Position numbers and translations under genes: made by a program. A stretch of 64,000 nt of DNA, from assembly GCA_045634365.1 (NCBI GenBank), contig JAZRAC010000042.1, positions 1 to 64,000 on the forward strand, written 5' to 3'. The notes under the pieces are model-generated. The model saw only the letters and a list, made by a program, of their open reading frames with translations. It was not told the DNA's origin and ran no database searches. Positions 24,528 through 33,888 of this stretch are shown here, piece after piece. The DNA comes from HGM04593 sp045634365 (GTDB lineage: Bacteria; Bacteroidota; Bacteroidia; Bacteroidales; Bacteroidaceae). Positions within the stretch are counted from its first letter, which is position 1. The number at the start of each line of letters is the position of its first letter.

Positions 24528-26378
24528 ATGATAATTACAATTTTAGTTTTGTTTTTGTCGGTAGCTTTCTTCATTAGTGGAAGGGTGCGCTCCGATATTG
24601 TGGCTCTTTCGGCCTTGGCAACGTTGCTTGTGTCGGGGGTACTCACTCCCGAAGAGGCTCTCTCGGGTTTTTCGAGCAATGTGATAATTATGATGGTGGG
24701 CTTGTTTGTTGTTGGCGGTGCCATTTTCCAGACGGGCCTTGCCAAGATGATAAGTTCGAAACTGATGAGGTTTGCCGGCAACAGCGAATTGAAACTCTTT
24801 CTCTTGGTGATGGGGGTAACATCGGTGATGGGGGCTTTTGTGAGCAACACCGGCACGGTTGCCATAATGATACCCATTGTGGTGAGTATGGCTATGAGTG
24901 TGAAGATGAATCCCAGCCGTCTGCTTATGCCGCTTGCTTTTGCCAGCAGTATGAGCGGTATGATGACTCTTATCGGTACGCCGCCCAACCTTGTCATTAA
25001 CGATGAACTTATTTCGAACGGGTACCCGGGATTGGGATTTTTTACCTTTCTGCCCGTGGGTCTTATATGTGCGGTGGTAGGTACGATAGTATTACTCCCG
25101 TTGAGCAAGAAATTTCTCTCGAAGCCCGGAGCTTTGAGCGCAACGAGTGCCAGCAGCGGTAAGTCGCTAAAAACTCTTGTGTCGGAATATGGAATATCGA
25201 GCAATCTGCATCGTTTGCAGGTTACTGCATCGTCGCTTGTGGCCGGCAAGATGATTGGGGAGATTGACATTCGCAGGAAATATGGATTGACTATTATAGA
25301 ATTGCGACACATTGAGCGTGGGCAGCACAGAATTCTGAAAGGGGTTACACAGCAGGCTGTGGACTCCGACACGGTGTTGCGCATAGATGATGTTCTTTAT
25401 GTATCGGGTAACGTGGATATTGTAAAGACTTTTGCTCAGCAGTATAAACTCACTATATTGAGCGACAGTGATGATGGCAAGGTGAAAAATCTCGATTTTT
25501 ACAACATCGGTGTTGCCGAGATTGTGTTGCTCTCTTCCTCTACGATGGTAAATAAGACCATAAGGGAGGTGGGTTTCCGAAGCAAATATAATGTGAGTGT
25601 GCTTGGTATTTGCCGCAAGAAAAAGTATATATTGCAGGGCATTGCCGATGAGACTATACACAGTGGCGATGTACTGTTGGTACAGGGTGCTTGGGATAAT
25701 ATTGCCAAACTCGAAAATGAGAGCAACGAGTGGATTGTGCTTGGTCGCCCATTGGAGGAGGCTGCAAAGGTTACGCTCGATTATAAGGCTCCTGTTGCTG
25801 CGCTCATTATGCTTGGAATGATTGTGGTTATGGCCTGTGATTTTATACCTGTGGCACCTGTGACTGCGGTTATTGTTGCGGGGCTTCTTATGGTGCTCAC
25901 CGGTTGTTTCCGCAATGTGGAGGCTGCCTATAAGACTATAAATTGGGAGAGTATTGTGCTCATTGCCGCTATGATGCCAATGTCGGTTGCACTGCAAAAG
26001 ACGGGTGTTTCGGCTTGGATTTCAAATTCTTTGGTCGATGGATTGGGTAATTATGGTCCGCTTGCTCTTATGGCGGGAATTTATTTTACCACTTCTTTTA
26101 TGACTATGTTCATAAGTAACACGGCAACGGCGGTGTTGCTGGCTCCCATTGCTATGAGCAGTGCGGTGGCTATCGGGGTGAGCCCTGTGCCGTTCCTCTT
26201 TGCCGTTACTTTGGGTGCAAGCCTCTGCTTTGCGTCGCCTTTCTCCACTCCACCCAACGCGCTGGTGATGCCTGCGGGGCAGTATACTTTTATGGATTAT
26301 GTGAAGGTGGGGCTCCCCTTGCAGATTATTCTGGGAATTGTGATGATTCTGGTTCTTCCTTTCCTCTTCCCCTTCTGA
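24528..26378 (+). CDS. SLC13/DASS-family permease with two TrkA-C (RCK) domains
   Basis: 616 residues from the ATG at 24528. The earlier ATG at 24471 lies upstream of the promoter. The protein has about ten to eleven membrane helices in two halves. The conserved permease motif SNTGTVAIMIPI is in the first half and SNTATAVLLAPI in the second, with GTPPNLVI and FSTPPNALVM as the paired re-entrant segments. Two TrkA_C domains (about residues 205-290 and 295-370) sit in the central loop and probably bind a regulatory ligand. The family moves sulfate, dicarboxylates or similar anions; the substrate cannot be told. It appears monocistronic. Confidence 0.9.
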   Translation: MIITILVLFLSVAFFISGRVRSDIVALSALATLLVSGVLTPEEALSGFSSNVIIMMVGLFVVGGAIFQTGLAKMISSKLMRFAGNSELKLFLLVMGVTSVMGAFVSNTGTVAIMIPIVVSMAMSVKMNPSRLLMPLAFASSMSGMMTLIGTPPNLVINDELISNGYPGLGFFTFLPVGLICAVVGTIVLLPLSKKFLSKPGALSATSASSGKSLKTLVSEYGISSNLHRLQVTASSLVAGKMIGEIDIRRKYGLTIIELRHIERGQHRILKGVTQQAVDSDTVLRIDDVLYVSGNVDIVKTFAQQYKLTILSDSDDGKVKNLDFYNIGVAEIVLLSSSTMVNKTIREVGFRSKYNVSVLGICRKKKYILQGIADETIHSGDVLLVQGAWDNIAKLENESNEWIVLGRPLEEAAKVTLDYKAPVAALIMLGMIVVMACDFIPVAPVTAVIVAGLLMVLTGCFRNVEAAYKTINWESIVLIAAMMPMSVALQKTGVSAWISNSLVDGLGNYGPLALMAGIYFTTSFMTMFISNTATAVLLAPIAMSSAVAIGVSPVPFLFAVTLGASLCFASPFSTPPNALVMPAGQYTFMDYVKVGLPLQIILGIVMILVLPFLFPF

Positions 26379-26472
26379 TTTTAGGCGGGTCCCGTAACGG
26401 ATTTATAGTAGTTTGTGGGGATTGCGTTAATAAATATTCTGTCAAAATTGCTTGTTTCTCGGGATAAATGAG

Positions 26473-26480
26473 TAATTTTG
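26473..26480 (+). promoter_or_regulatory. -7 box of the regulator-lptE-secG operon
   Basis: TAATTTTG, a perfect TAnnTTTG, lies 31-38 bases before the ATG at 26511. An alternative TTG start at 26478 overlaps this box and is therefore rejected. Confidence 0.55.
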
Positions 26481-26510
26481 GCAGAAGTTTGTTTGCCGAT
26501 AGAACATTAT

Positions 26511-27740
26511 ATGGAGATTACAGAGATACAGAGAGTGAAGCAGCAATTTGGTATCATAGGTAATGATGCCGAGCTTATCAGGGCTGTCGACACTGCTATT
26601 CAGGTGGCTCACACAGACCTCACGGTGCTTGTAACCGGCGAGAGTGGAGTGGGCAAGGAGTTTTTTCCGCAGATAATACACACTAACAGCGTGCGTAAGC
26701 ACGGGAAGTATTTTGCGGTGAACTGTGGAGCAATTCCCGAGGGTACAATAGATTCGGAATTGTTCGGGCACGTGAAAGGGGCTTTTACCGATGCTGTGAG
26801 CGAGCGTAAGGGATATTTCAGCGAGGCGGACGGCGGAACTATTTTTCTCGACGAGGTTGGCGAGCTTCCTTTGTCTACTCAAGCGCGTCTTTTGCGTGTG
26901 CTCGAAAATGGCGAGTTTCTGCGTGTGGGCTCCTCGAAGGTGGAAAAGACCAATGTGCGCATTGTGTGTGCTACAAATGTGAATCTGCCCGAGGCGGTGA
27001 GCAATGGTCGTTTCCGCGAGGATTTATACTATCGTTTGAGCACTGTGCCCATAAAGGTACCGGCGTTGCGCAATCGTGGCGAGGATATTTTCTTGCTTTT
27101 TAAGAAGTTTACAATGGACTTTGCGGCAAAATACAAAGTGCCCCGCATTGAACTTGACGAGCAGGCTAAAAGGGCCTTGCTAGCCTATTCGTGGCCGGGA
27201 AATATACGACAGTTGAAAAATGTTGCCGAGCAAATTTCCATTCTCGAACTTAATCGCAAGGTAACGGCCGATGTTATTATGAATTATCTGCCCGAGCAGC
27301 CCAAGAATAATCTGCCGGCTCTTTTTGGAAATAGCGGAAGCGGTGGCGGAAAGACTTTTGAGAGTGAGAGGGAAATTCTGTACAGCGTGCTGTTTGATAT
27401 GCGTCGTGATATTACGGAACTCAAAAAACAGGTTGCGAGTTTGAGTGCGTCGAGCCCTCGCGCCAATGAAAATGTACACATATACACCGAGGCCGAAGAG
27501 GTTGTGCCGGTGGTGCAACATCCCTCACAGCCCACCATCCACATTGCATCGCCCTCGCCTGTGCACCATATTGTGGACGATGAGTATGTGGAGGAGGCTC
27601 TATCGCTCGATGATATGGAGAAAAAGGCTATTAAACAGGCGTTGGAGCGCCACCGCGGTCGTCGTCGCGACGCTGCAAAGGAGTTGAATATTTCGGAAAG
27701 AACACTTTATAGAAAGATTAAAGAATATGGCATTGAATAG
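26511..27740 (+). CDS. AAA+ enhancer-binding-type (sigma-54 activator family) regulator with Fis-type HTH
   Basis: 409 residues from the ATG at 26511. There is no receiver domain: the AAA+ domain starts almost at once. Walker A is GESGVGKE (43-50), the sigma-54 contact loop reads GAFTDA (90-95) instead of GAFTGA, and Walker B is TIFLDEVGEL (about 110-119). A low-complexity linker (about 270-360) precedes a Fis HTH (RRRDAAKELNISERTLYRKI). The operon with lptE, a TPR protein and secG suggests a link to envelope assembly. The Gly-to-Asp change in the contact loop leaves true sigma-54 dependence open. Confidence 0.9.
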   Translation: MEITEIQRVKQQFGIIGNDAELIRAVDTAIQVAHTDLTVLVTGESGVGKEFFPQIIHTNSVRKHGKYFAVNCGAIPEGTIDSELFGHVKGAFTDAVSERKGYFSEADGGTIFLDEVGELPLSTQARLLRVLENGEFLRVGSSKVEKTNVRIVCATNVNLPEAVSNGRFREDLYYRLSTVPIKVPALRNRGEDIFLLFKKFTMDFAAKYKVPRIELDEQAKRALLAYSWPGNIRQLKNVAEQISILELNRKVTADVIMNYLPEQPKNNLPALFGNSGSGGGKTFESEREILYSVLFDMRRDITELKKQVASLSASSPRANENVHIYTEAEEVVPVVQHPSQPTIHIASPSPVHHIVDDEYVEEALSLDDMEKKAIKQALERHRGRRRDAAKELNISERTLYRKIKEYGIE

Positions 27741-28254
27741 TAAATTTAAAAAGGGGTTATTGTTGCTTCCTTTATTCTCGTTGTTGTTGCTCTTGGGCTG
27801 CAAGGTGAGCTATAAGTTCACCGGTGCATCGATAGACTATTCTGTGGTTAAGACAATAACGTTGGAAACATTCCAGAATCGTGCTGCTTATCAGTGGGGT
27901 CCTATGGCAATGATGCTTAACGAGAAGATGAGCGATGTGTTCATACAGCAGACAAAACTCACGCAGGTGAATCGTGGCGGAGACTTGCAGCTGGCGGGTG
28001 AGATTACCTCGTACGACCAGATAAACAAGTCAATTTCCTCGGACGGATATTCGGCAATGGTGCAGTTGAAGATGACTGTTAATGTGCGCTTCACAAATAA
28101 CAAAAATCACGAAGAGGATTTTGAACGTACATTCTCGGCCACTCGCGACTATGAGTCGTCGCAACAGCTTGAAACGGTGCAAGAAGAGCTTGTGACACAG
28201 ATGATTGCCGAAATTGTAGATGCTATATTTAATGCTGCGGTAGCTAATTGGTAA
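27727..28254 (+). CDS. lptE: LPS-assembly lipoprotein LptE
   Basis: 175 residues. It should plug the LptD barrel that inserts lipopolysaccharide into the outer leaflet. The N-terminus carries a lipoprotein signal with lipobox LLLGC (Cys25). The mature part shows the LptE pattern, starting KVSYKFTGASID and continuing with the SVVKTITLETFQNRAAY strand. It overlaps the end of the regulator gene by 14 bases, so it is in the same operon. LptD is not in the window. Confidence 0.9.
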   Translation: MALNSKFKKGLLLLPLFSLLLLLGCKVSYKFTGASIDYSVVKTITLETFQNRAAYQWGPMAMMLNEKMSDVFIQQTKLTQVNRGGDLQLAGEITSYDQINKSISSDGYSAMVQLKMTVNVRFTNNKNHEEDFERTFSATRDYESSQQLETVQEELVTQMIAEIVDAIFNAAVANW

Positions 28255-28259
28255 TTATA

Positions 28260-28967
28260 ATGGAGGCTTTGCAGGTATATATTGCGCATCCCGAAAGGCT
28301 TAATCGCGACACGCTCTACGAACTGCGTATGCTGGTGGCCAAGCACCCTACATTTGATGTTGCCCGCCTGCTGATGCTCAAAAATCTTTATCTGTTACAC
28401 GATGTAGAGCTTGGCAAGGAGATGCGCAGGGCGGCACTCTATTTGAAGAACCGTTGGGCGTTGTTTGAACTTATTGAGGGCTATGGTGCCACGGGCGCCG
28501 AGGAGGTTGCTCCGGCGGATGTGTCGGTCGACAGGACTATGGCACTTATAGATGCTTTTCTCGAAACGTTGCCTTCGGAGAAACTCTCGTTGGAGGCCGA
28601 GGGGGCTGCTGCCGTGGACTATGCGTCGGCCTATCTTGCAAAGGCTGCTCCGGAGGAGGATGTGCCGCAGTTGCGTGGTCAGAGTCTTATAGATGATTTT
28701 CTGTCCGGCGATAATGAGAGGATTACGCTCGATTTAAGGAGTGAGGGCGATGCGCCACCTGTTTCGTCGGAACCGGCTGTTGAGGAACTGCCCGAAACGT
28801 CGTTTTTTACCGAAACTCTTGCTAATATTTATATTAAGCAGGGGAAATATGATAAGGCTTTGGAAATTATTAAACGGTTATGTTTGGAATATCCGAATAA
28901 AAATCGTTACTTTGCAGACCAAATTAGATTTTTAGAAAAAATAATTAAACATATAAAAAGAGAATAA
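28260..28967 (+). CDS. Conserved Bacteroidales hypothetical protein with a C-terminal TPR unit
   Basis: 235 residues from the ATG at 28260 (a TTG at 28248 overlaps the lptE end and is less likely). No signal peptide. The N-terminal half is helical (LYELRMLVAKHPTFDVARLLMLKNLY), the centre is acidic and poorly ordered, and the end has a TPR-like repeat (TLANIYIKQGKYDKALEIIK). It sits between lptE (5-base gap) and secG (3-base gap). I know this gene order from other Bacteroidales, but not a function for the protein. Confidence 0.8.
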   Translation: MEALQVYIAHPERLNRDTLYELRMLVAKHPTFDVARLLMLKNLYLLHDVELGKEMRRAALYLKNRWALFELIEGYGATGAEEVAPADVSVDRTMALIDAFLETLPSEKLSLEAEGAAAVDYASAYLAKAAPEEDVPQLRGQSLIDDFLSGDNERITLDLRSEGDAPPVSSEPAVEELPETSFFTETLANIYIKQGKYDKALEIIKRLCLEYPNKNRYFADQIRFLEKIIKHIKRE

Positions 28968-28970
28968 AGT

Positions 28971-29321
28971 ATGTATTTGGTTTGCGTTTTACTTATCGTA
29001 ATAGCATCGGTGCTAATGTGTCTTATAGTATTGGTTCAGAATTCAAAGGGTGGCGGCCTTGCATCGGGCTTCGCTTCTTCGAACCAGATTATGGGTGTGA
29101 GAAAAACTACCGACTTTTTGGAGAAAGCTACTTGGAGCCTTGCTGCCTTTATGGTTGTGGCTTGTATTGTTGCTGCTTGGTCGCTCCCCGGCTTCACAGC
29201 TCAGGATGAGAGCCTTACCCAGCAGAGTGCGGTGGAGAGCAGCGCGGTTAACCCCGAGGTTGTTCCCAACCTTACAGAGGAGCTTCCTGCCGAGGTTACT
29301 GTGGAGACTCCCGCAGAGTAA
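28971..29321 (+). CDS. secG: Protein translocase subunit SecG
   Basis: 116 residues. SecG is a small non-essential part of the SecYEG channel. Two membrane helices are visible (about residues 1-22 and 52-75), joined by the family motif LVQNSKGGGLASGF with SSNQIMGVRKTTDFLEKATW after it. The acidic, Ala/Glu/Val-rich C-terminal tail (about residues 78-116) is typical of Bacteroidota SecG. It ends the regulator-lptE-TPR-secG operon, 19 bases before a strong terminator. Confidence 0.95.
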   Translation: MYLVCVLLIVIASVLMCLIVLVQNSKGGGLASGFASSNQIMGVRKTTDFLEKATWSLAAFMVVACIVAAWSLPGFTAQDESLTQQSAVESSAVNPEVVPNLTEELPAEVTVETPAE

Positions 29322-29340
29322 TCGATTGCTTTACAAGGAT

Positions 29341-29373
29341 AAAAGGACAACCTTTTTTGGTTGTCCTTTTTTT
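29341..29373 (+). terminator. Terminator after secG
   Basis: AAAAGGACAACC (29341-29352) pairs with GGTTGTCCTTTT (29359-29370) around six Ts, followed by more Ts. Confidence 0.92.
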
Positions 29374-29460
29374 GTGTAAAATTCTTTGGGCTCACCTGCA
29401 AAAGTTGGGGGTACTTGCTCACAACTTATCCTTGCGATTCTCGTCTACCGGCTTTTACCG

Positions 29461-29502
29461 ATAAAAAACTCCACCCTGCTTAAATGGCAAGCAGGGTGGA
29501 GT
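29461..29502 (-). terminator. Terminator after the DUF349 gene
   Basis: A perfect 14-bp stem pairs 29489-29502 with 29468-29481 (ACTCCACCCTGCTT on the plus strand) around a 7-base loop. Read on the minus strand it is followed by TTTTTTAT (29468-29461). Confidence 0.9.
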
Positions 29503-29523
29503 AATATTACAAGAACCTGACGA

Positions 29524-31374
29524 TTATACTTTTTCAATCTCGTCCTCTACGAGGCGTATCTTTTTGAGAATAACCTCGGCGTCATTTTTGAGTTTTTCCA
29601 TCTTCTGGCGCATTACATCGACAAGGCTTTGGCCTTTTTTGTTCGATGCGTTGAGGAAGCCAAGATTATTTTCGTATGTGGCAATCTCCGATTTTAGATT
29701 TTCATACTGGCGTATGAGGCGCTCGCGCTCGCGTTGCAAGCTGTTGCCGCCTTTTGCAATGTTGCTACGGAAGTCGGCGAGTTTGCGCTCGGTGGCGTTC
29801 ACGTGGAGCCTTTCGTAGATGGCGTTTACACTATCCTTGTATTCTTTGTATATCTTGTCTTTCTCTTTGAATGGCACGTGTCCTATGGCGTTCCATTGTG
29901 CAATGAGTGTGTTGAGCTGTTTCACCTGCTCGCTCTCTTCGGCTGTGGCGTCGATGGCTTGTATGCTATCGATGATGGCACGCTTTTGTTTCAGATTTTC
30001 TTGCTCGGTTTTGCGCTGTGATGATGTTTGTGCGTTTCGTTTCTCGAAGAATTCGTCGCAGGCGGCTACAAAGCGTTTCCACAATGCATCGGAGTATTTT
30101 TGTGCCACAGGGCCTGTCTCCTTCCACTCTTTTTGCAGTTTTGTGAGTTTTTCGGCTGTGGCTTTCCAATCTTCGCTATCTTTCAGTTGCTCGGCCATTT
30201 CGCATAGTTGTTTCTTCTTTTCGAGGTTGGTTGCGAGGCTGTTCTTTACCTCTTTGTAATAGTTGCTCTTGCGTTTGAAGAATTCGTCGCAGGCGGCACG
30301 GAAACGCTCGAAGATTTTGAGGTTCATCTTCTGCGGTGCGAATCCAATCTCTTTCCAACGGGCTTGAAGCTCCAATATCTTATCGGTGGCGGTGTTCCAA
30401 GCTTGATAGTTGGTGAGTGCGGCGTAGTCGATATTTTCTATCTCTTCGCAAAGGGCTGTCTTCTTTTCGAGGTTAATGTTCTCTTGCTCTTTTTTGCCTT
30501 CGAAATACTCCTGATGGCGACGGTTGACGATGGTGGATGCTGCTTTGAATCTTGCCCACACCTCCTCGCGCAATTCTGGTGCCACGGGGCCTGTTTCGCG
30601 GTATTCGTTGTGCAATTGTTGCAATTGTCGGAAGGCACCTATCACATCCTCTTCTGTTGTGAGAGTCTCGGCTGTTTCGCAGATTTTGGTTTTTGCTTCA
30701 AGGTTTTTCTTAAAGTCGTATTCGCGGAATTCGTGGTTTATTTTTAGAACATCGTAGAATTGCTCGCCCAGCAGCTGGTACTGTTTCCATAGGTCGGCAA
30801 CTTTGCTTTGCGGAATGTTTTTTATCTCTTTCCAACGGGCTTGTATGTTCTTGAATTCTGTGCTGTCGGGGGTGCCTTGCTCGGCTTTTTCCACAAGCTG
30901 TTGCAACTGCGACAGAAGGGCGAGCTTGGTGGCGTAGTTGGCCTCTTGCTCCTCTTCCTGTGCTTTGAGCCATTCGTTACGCTTTGCTTTTATCTGGTTC
31001 ATTGCCTCTTTAAAGGGGGCTTCGAGTGTGTCGGGCTCGGGGATGAAGAGGGTTTCTTCGCCACCTTCGGCTACAAATTCTTTGCGGGCATTGTCTATTT
31101 CTATGGTGCGCAGGCGGTAGAATTGTATTTTCAGGCTTTCAACTTCGGCTTTGCAGTTGAGAATGTCCTCTTCTTTGGCTATTGCTTCTATGCGCGACAG
31201 TATCTCCTCGCGTGTAGCGGGGTGTGATTCGGTGCCCGATTCGGTTGTTGCTTCCTCTTGGGCGTTGCACTGTTCTGTTGTTTGCTCGGACATAATGGCC
31301 TCTGTGGCCTGCTCAGGGGGAGTCGTAATGTTCTGCTCGTCGAGCTGTACATTCGATTTTTTAGTTTCACTCAT
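29524..31374 (-). CDS. DUF349 repeat protein
   Basis: 616 residues, highly charged and helical, with several copies of the DUF349 unit whose hallmark is W-K-E-(I/T)-G, as in QARWKEIGFAPQKMN, QKEWKETGPVAQKYS and NEYRETGPVAPELR. The N-terminus is acidic and Gln/Glu/Thr-rich (about residues 1-60) and the C-terminus is coiled-coil-like. There is no signal peptide, so it is probably cytoplasmic. The function is not established in Bacteroidota. It is transcribed alone, behind two tandem promoter-cassette repeats at 31431-31606. Confidence 0.88.
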   Translation of the reverse strand: MSETKKSNVQLDEQNITTPPEQATEAIMSEQTTEQCNAQEEATTESGTESHPATREEILSRIEAIAKEEDILNCKAEVESLKIQFYRLRTIEIDNARKEFVAEGGEETLFIPEPDTLEAPFKEAMNQIKAKRNEWLKAQEEEQEANYATKLALLSQLQQLVEKAEQGTPDSTEFKNIQARWKEIKNIPQSKVADLWKQYQLLGEQFYDVLKINHEFREYDFKKNLEAKTKICETAETLTTEEDVIGAFRQLQQLHNEYRETGPVAPELREEVWARFKAASTIVNRRHQEYFEGKKEQENINLEKKTALCEEIENIDYAALTNYQAWNTATDKILELQARWKEIGFAPQKMNLKIFERFRAACDEFFKRKSNYYKEVKNSLATNLEKKKQLCEMAEQLKDSEDWKATAEKLTKLQKEWKETGPVAQKYSDALWKRFVAACDEFFEKRNAQTSSQRKTEQENLKQKRAIIDSIQAIDATAEESEQVKQLNTLIAQWNAIGHVPFKEKDKIYKEYKDSVNAIYERLHVNATERKLADFRSNIAKGGNSLQRERERLIRQYENLKSEIATYENNLGFLNASNKKGQSLVDVMRQKMEKLKNDAEVILKKIRLVEDEIEKV

Positions 31375-31430
31375 CTGCTTAAATTATTAAGTTAGTAGTA
31401 TGTTACCCGTAGGTAAGTTGCTCTTTATTG

Positions 31431-31606
31431 CAAATATAGCCACAAACGAGCGAAATAATATCAAGCTTGCTTGAATATTTCACAGCGAGTGCAGTCTATG
31501 TTCGCTACTTACTGCAAATATAGCCACAAACGAGCGAAATAATATCAAGCTTGCTTGAATATTTCACAGCGAGTGCAGTCTATGTTCGCTACTTATTGCA
31601 AATATA
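31431..31606 (-). repeat. Tandem promoter-cassette repeat upstream of the DUF349 gene
   Basis: An 84-bp unit is present twice (31431-31514 and 31515-31598) plus the start of a third. On the minus strand each unit has GCACTCGCTGTGAAATA, an inner palindrome TCAAGC-AA-GCTTGA, TTCGCTCGTTTGT, and then TATATTTG, a -7 box. The two copies differ at very few positions, so the duplication is recent. The first -7 box is at 31438-31431, the second at 31522-31515 and a third at 31606-31599. Confidence 0.9.
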
Positions 31607-31634
31607 TAATTTTTTTTGTAAATATTGTGTTTCT

Positions 31635-32987
31635 TTATATGATTAAACTGCTTAATATCATTGATATTATCATATAGAAGGTCATTCCGCTAATGTCGTT
31701 TATAATCTGTATAAAGGGGCCGGTGGCTACGGCTGGGTTTATGTTTATGCGCTCGAGCACCAAAGGCACGAGGGTGCCGAAGCCCGATGCGAAGAGTATT
31801 ACCACAAAGAGGCTCAATGGAACCGAGAGGGTTACAATGTCGGTTGCGCCGTATATGAGGAAATTGTACGCATAGACCATCAGCGAGAGGATTGTGGCGT
31901 TGATGATTGCCACCACCATCTCTTTTGCCAGATGGTGGAACATTCTGTGAGGGTCGAGCGAGTTGTTGGCAAGGCCCTGTACCACTATGGCCGACGATTG
32001 TGTGCCCACGTTACCTCCCATTCCTGCGAGCAGAGGGATGAAGAGGGCCATTTCGGGGTGGCTGCCCAGCGTAGTGTCGAAACAGTTGAGCAGCAGCGAG
32101 GAGCCTATTCCTCCCAACATTCCCACCAGTAGCCACGGGAGGCGTGCGCTTGTCTGCTTTAAGACTGTGTCGTCGCTCTCGATGTCTTGGGTAAGACCGG
32201 CGGTGAGTTGTTGGTCGTGCTCGGTCTGTTCGCGCACCTCGTCCATAATGTCGTCGACGGTAATCTGTCCCACAAGGCGGTTGATTTTGTCGACAACGGG
32301 TATTGCCACAAGGTTGTACTTTTCGATGAGAAGGGTTACCTCGTCGATGGGGGTGTCTACATCCACACTCACCACCTTGCGGCTCATTACGTGCTTCACT
32401 TTTGATACAGAGGGGCTGGTAACCATCTTTTTGAGGGGGAAGAGTCCGCAGAGGCGCTCGTCGTCGTCTACCACATAGATGTAGTAAATCTCGTCCATAT
32501 CCTCGGCTTGGCTGCGCATCTCCTTCAAGCACTCGGGCATACTCCAATTTTCGTTCACAACCACCATTTCGGTACTCATAAGACCACCGGCAGTGTCTTC
32601 GTCATATTGCAAGAGGTCGACAATGTCGCCGGCTTGCTCTATGTCCTTTATGTGCGAGAGTACCTCTTCCTGCTTATCCTCGTCCATATCTCGGATAATC
32701 TCCACGGCGTCGTCGGTGTCCATATAGTTGACGAAGCGTTTGGCAATGGCCTCGGAGGGGAGCTCTTCGAGCAGTTCGTTACGCATATCCTCGTCCATTT
32801 CGGTGAGGGCGTCGGCGGCTCTTTCGTTGTCGAGTTGTCGGTAGAGGAAGCGTGCCTCTTCAATGTCGAGCTCTATACATAGTTCGGCAATGTCGGCAGG
32901 GTGGAGCTTTGATATGTGCTCTTGCAGGAGTACTGAGTCTTTTCTCTCGATGAGCTCTTTTATGTAATTGATATACTCTTTTGTCAT
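31635..32987 (-). CDS. mgtE: Magnesium transporter MgtE
   Basis: 450 residues. MgtE is a homodimeric Mg2+ channel gated by cytoplasmic Mg2+. The order is the N-terminal superhelical domain (about 1-130, with LHPADIAEL), two CBS domains (about 135-255; VTSPSVSKVKHVM and NRLVGQITVDDIMDEV), a plug helix, and five membrane segments with the pore motif MGGNVGTQSS. The start is 28 bases downstream of the rsmA stop, so the two genes are in one transcript. No Mg2+-sensing riboswitch is seen in the short gap. Confidence 0.96.
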   Translation of the reverse strand: MTKEYINYIKELIERKDSVLLQEHISKLHPADIAELCIELDIEEARFLYRQLDNERAADALTEMDEDMRNELLEELPSEAIAKRFVNYMDTDDAVEIIRDMDEDKQEEVLSHIKDIEQAGDIVDLLQYDEDTAGGLMSTEMVVVNENWSMPECLKEMRSQAEDMDEIYYIYVVDDDERLCGLFPLKKMVTSPSVSKVKHVMSRKVVSVDVDTPIDEVTLLIEKYNLVAIPVVDKINRLVGQITVDDIMDEVREQTEHDQQLTAGLTQDIESDDTVLKQTSARLPWLLVGMLGGIGSSLLLNCFDTTLGSHPEMALFIPLLAGMGGNVGTQSSAIVVQGLANNSLDPHRMFHHLAKEMVVAIINATILSLMVYAYNFLIYGATDIVTLSVPLSLFVVILFASGFGTLVPLVLERININPAVATGPFIQIINDISGMTFYMIISMILSSLII

Positions 32988-33015
32988 AATTGTGCCTCCT
33001 CTCTTTTCTTTCGCT

Positions 33016-33801
33016 TTATGCTAATTCGCGTTCAACTTGCTGTGTGAGTTCAATAAAATCTTCTATCGACAGTTGCTCGGGGCGTTTGTCGAGGATGGGG
33101 TTGCCGAGCAGGGGTGAATCCTTGCCCACTATCTGTTGTATGGAATTGCGCATCTTCTTGCGGCGTTGGTTGAAGGTGCCTTTCACTATTTTTTTGAAAA
33201 GTTCTTCGTTGCAGGGAAGGGTGGTGCGACTGTTGCGCCTCATAAGCACCACTGCGCTTTTTACTTTTGGCGGTGGGGAGAATACATTTTCGTGTACGGT
33301 GAATAGGTATTCTACGTCGTACCACAGCTGCACGAGTATGCTTAATATTCCGTAGGCTTTTGTGCCGGGCTTTGCTGCCAAACGCTCGCCAACCTCTTTT
33401 TGTATCATTCCGCTGCAATAGGGGATGTGTTCTTTGTTGTCGAGCATCTTGAAGAATATCTGGCTCGAAATGTTATAGGGGTAGTTGCCTATGAGCATAA
33501 ATTGTCGGCCGTTGAACACACGGTCGAGGTGCATTTTCAGAAAATCGTCGGGGATGATATTCTCTTCGCCCAATTGTGGCAGTTCCTTGCAGAGGTAGTG
33601 TACTGATTCTTCGTCAATCTCCACAACCTTCACGGGGCGCTCCTTGCCAAGAAGGAAACGGGTGAGCACGCCCATTCCGGGGCCTACTTCGAGCACCGGC
33701 ATTTGAGGGCAGACATCTACGGTGTCTGCAATGTCCTGTGCTATTTGCAGGTCGATGAGAAAGTGCTGCCCGAGGCGTTTTTTTGCTGTTACTGCTTTCA
33801 T
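33016..33801 (-). CDS. rsmA: 16S rRNA (adenine1518-N6/adenine1519-N6)-dimethyltransferase
   Basis: 261 residues from the ATG at 33801 (a TTG 42 bases upstream is less likely). The enzyme dimethylates two adenines near the 3' end of 16S rRNA late in 30S assembly. Motifs: LGQHFLID (10-17), the SAM-binding VLEVGPGMGVLT (36-47) and the catalytic NYPY (106-109). It heads an operon with mgtE. Its promoter is the minus-strand -7 box TATCTTCG at 33896-33889, in the palindrome that also drives the opposite strand. Confidence 0.96.
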   Translation of the reverse strand: MKAVTAKKRLGQHFLIDLQIAQDIADTVDVCPQMPVLEVGPGMGVLTRFLLGKERPVKVVEIDEESVHYLCKELPQLGEENIIPDDFLKMHLDRVFNGRQFMLIGNYPYNISSQIFFKMLDNKEHIPYCSGMIQKEVGERLAAKPGTKAYGILSILVQLWYDVEYLFTVHENVFSPPPKVKSAVVLMRRNSRTTLPCNEELFKKIVKGTFNQRRKKMRNSIQQIVGKDSPLLGNPILDKRPEQLSIEDFIELTQQVERELA

Positions 33802-33888
33802 TGGCGACTGTTTATTATATGTTTTTAAATTAAATGTGGGCAAAATGGGCGAGAATTTTCAATATATTATTATCTTTGCGCTAATGCG

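Noticed and set aside
31431..31606. Possible CRISPR array (two 84-bp units)
   Set aside because: The whole unit repeats without unique spacers, there are no cas genes, and the unit matches promoter-cassette repeats elsewhere in the window.
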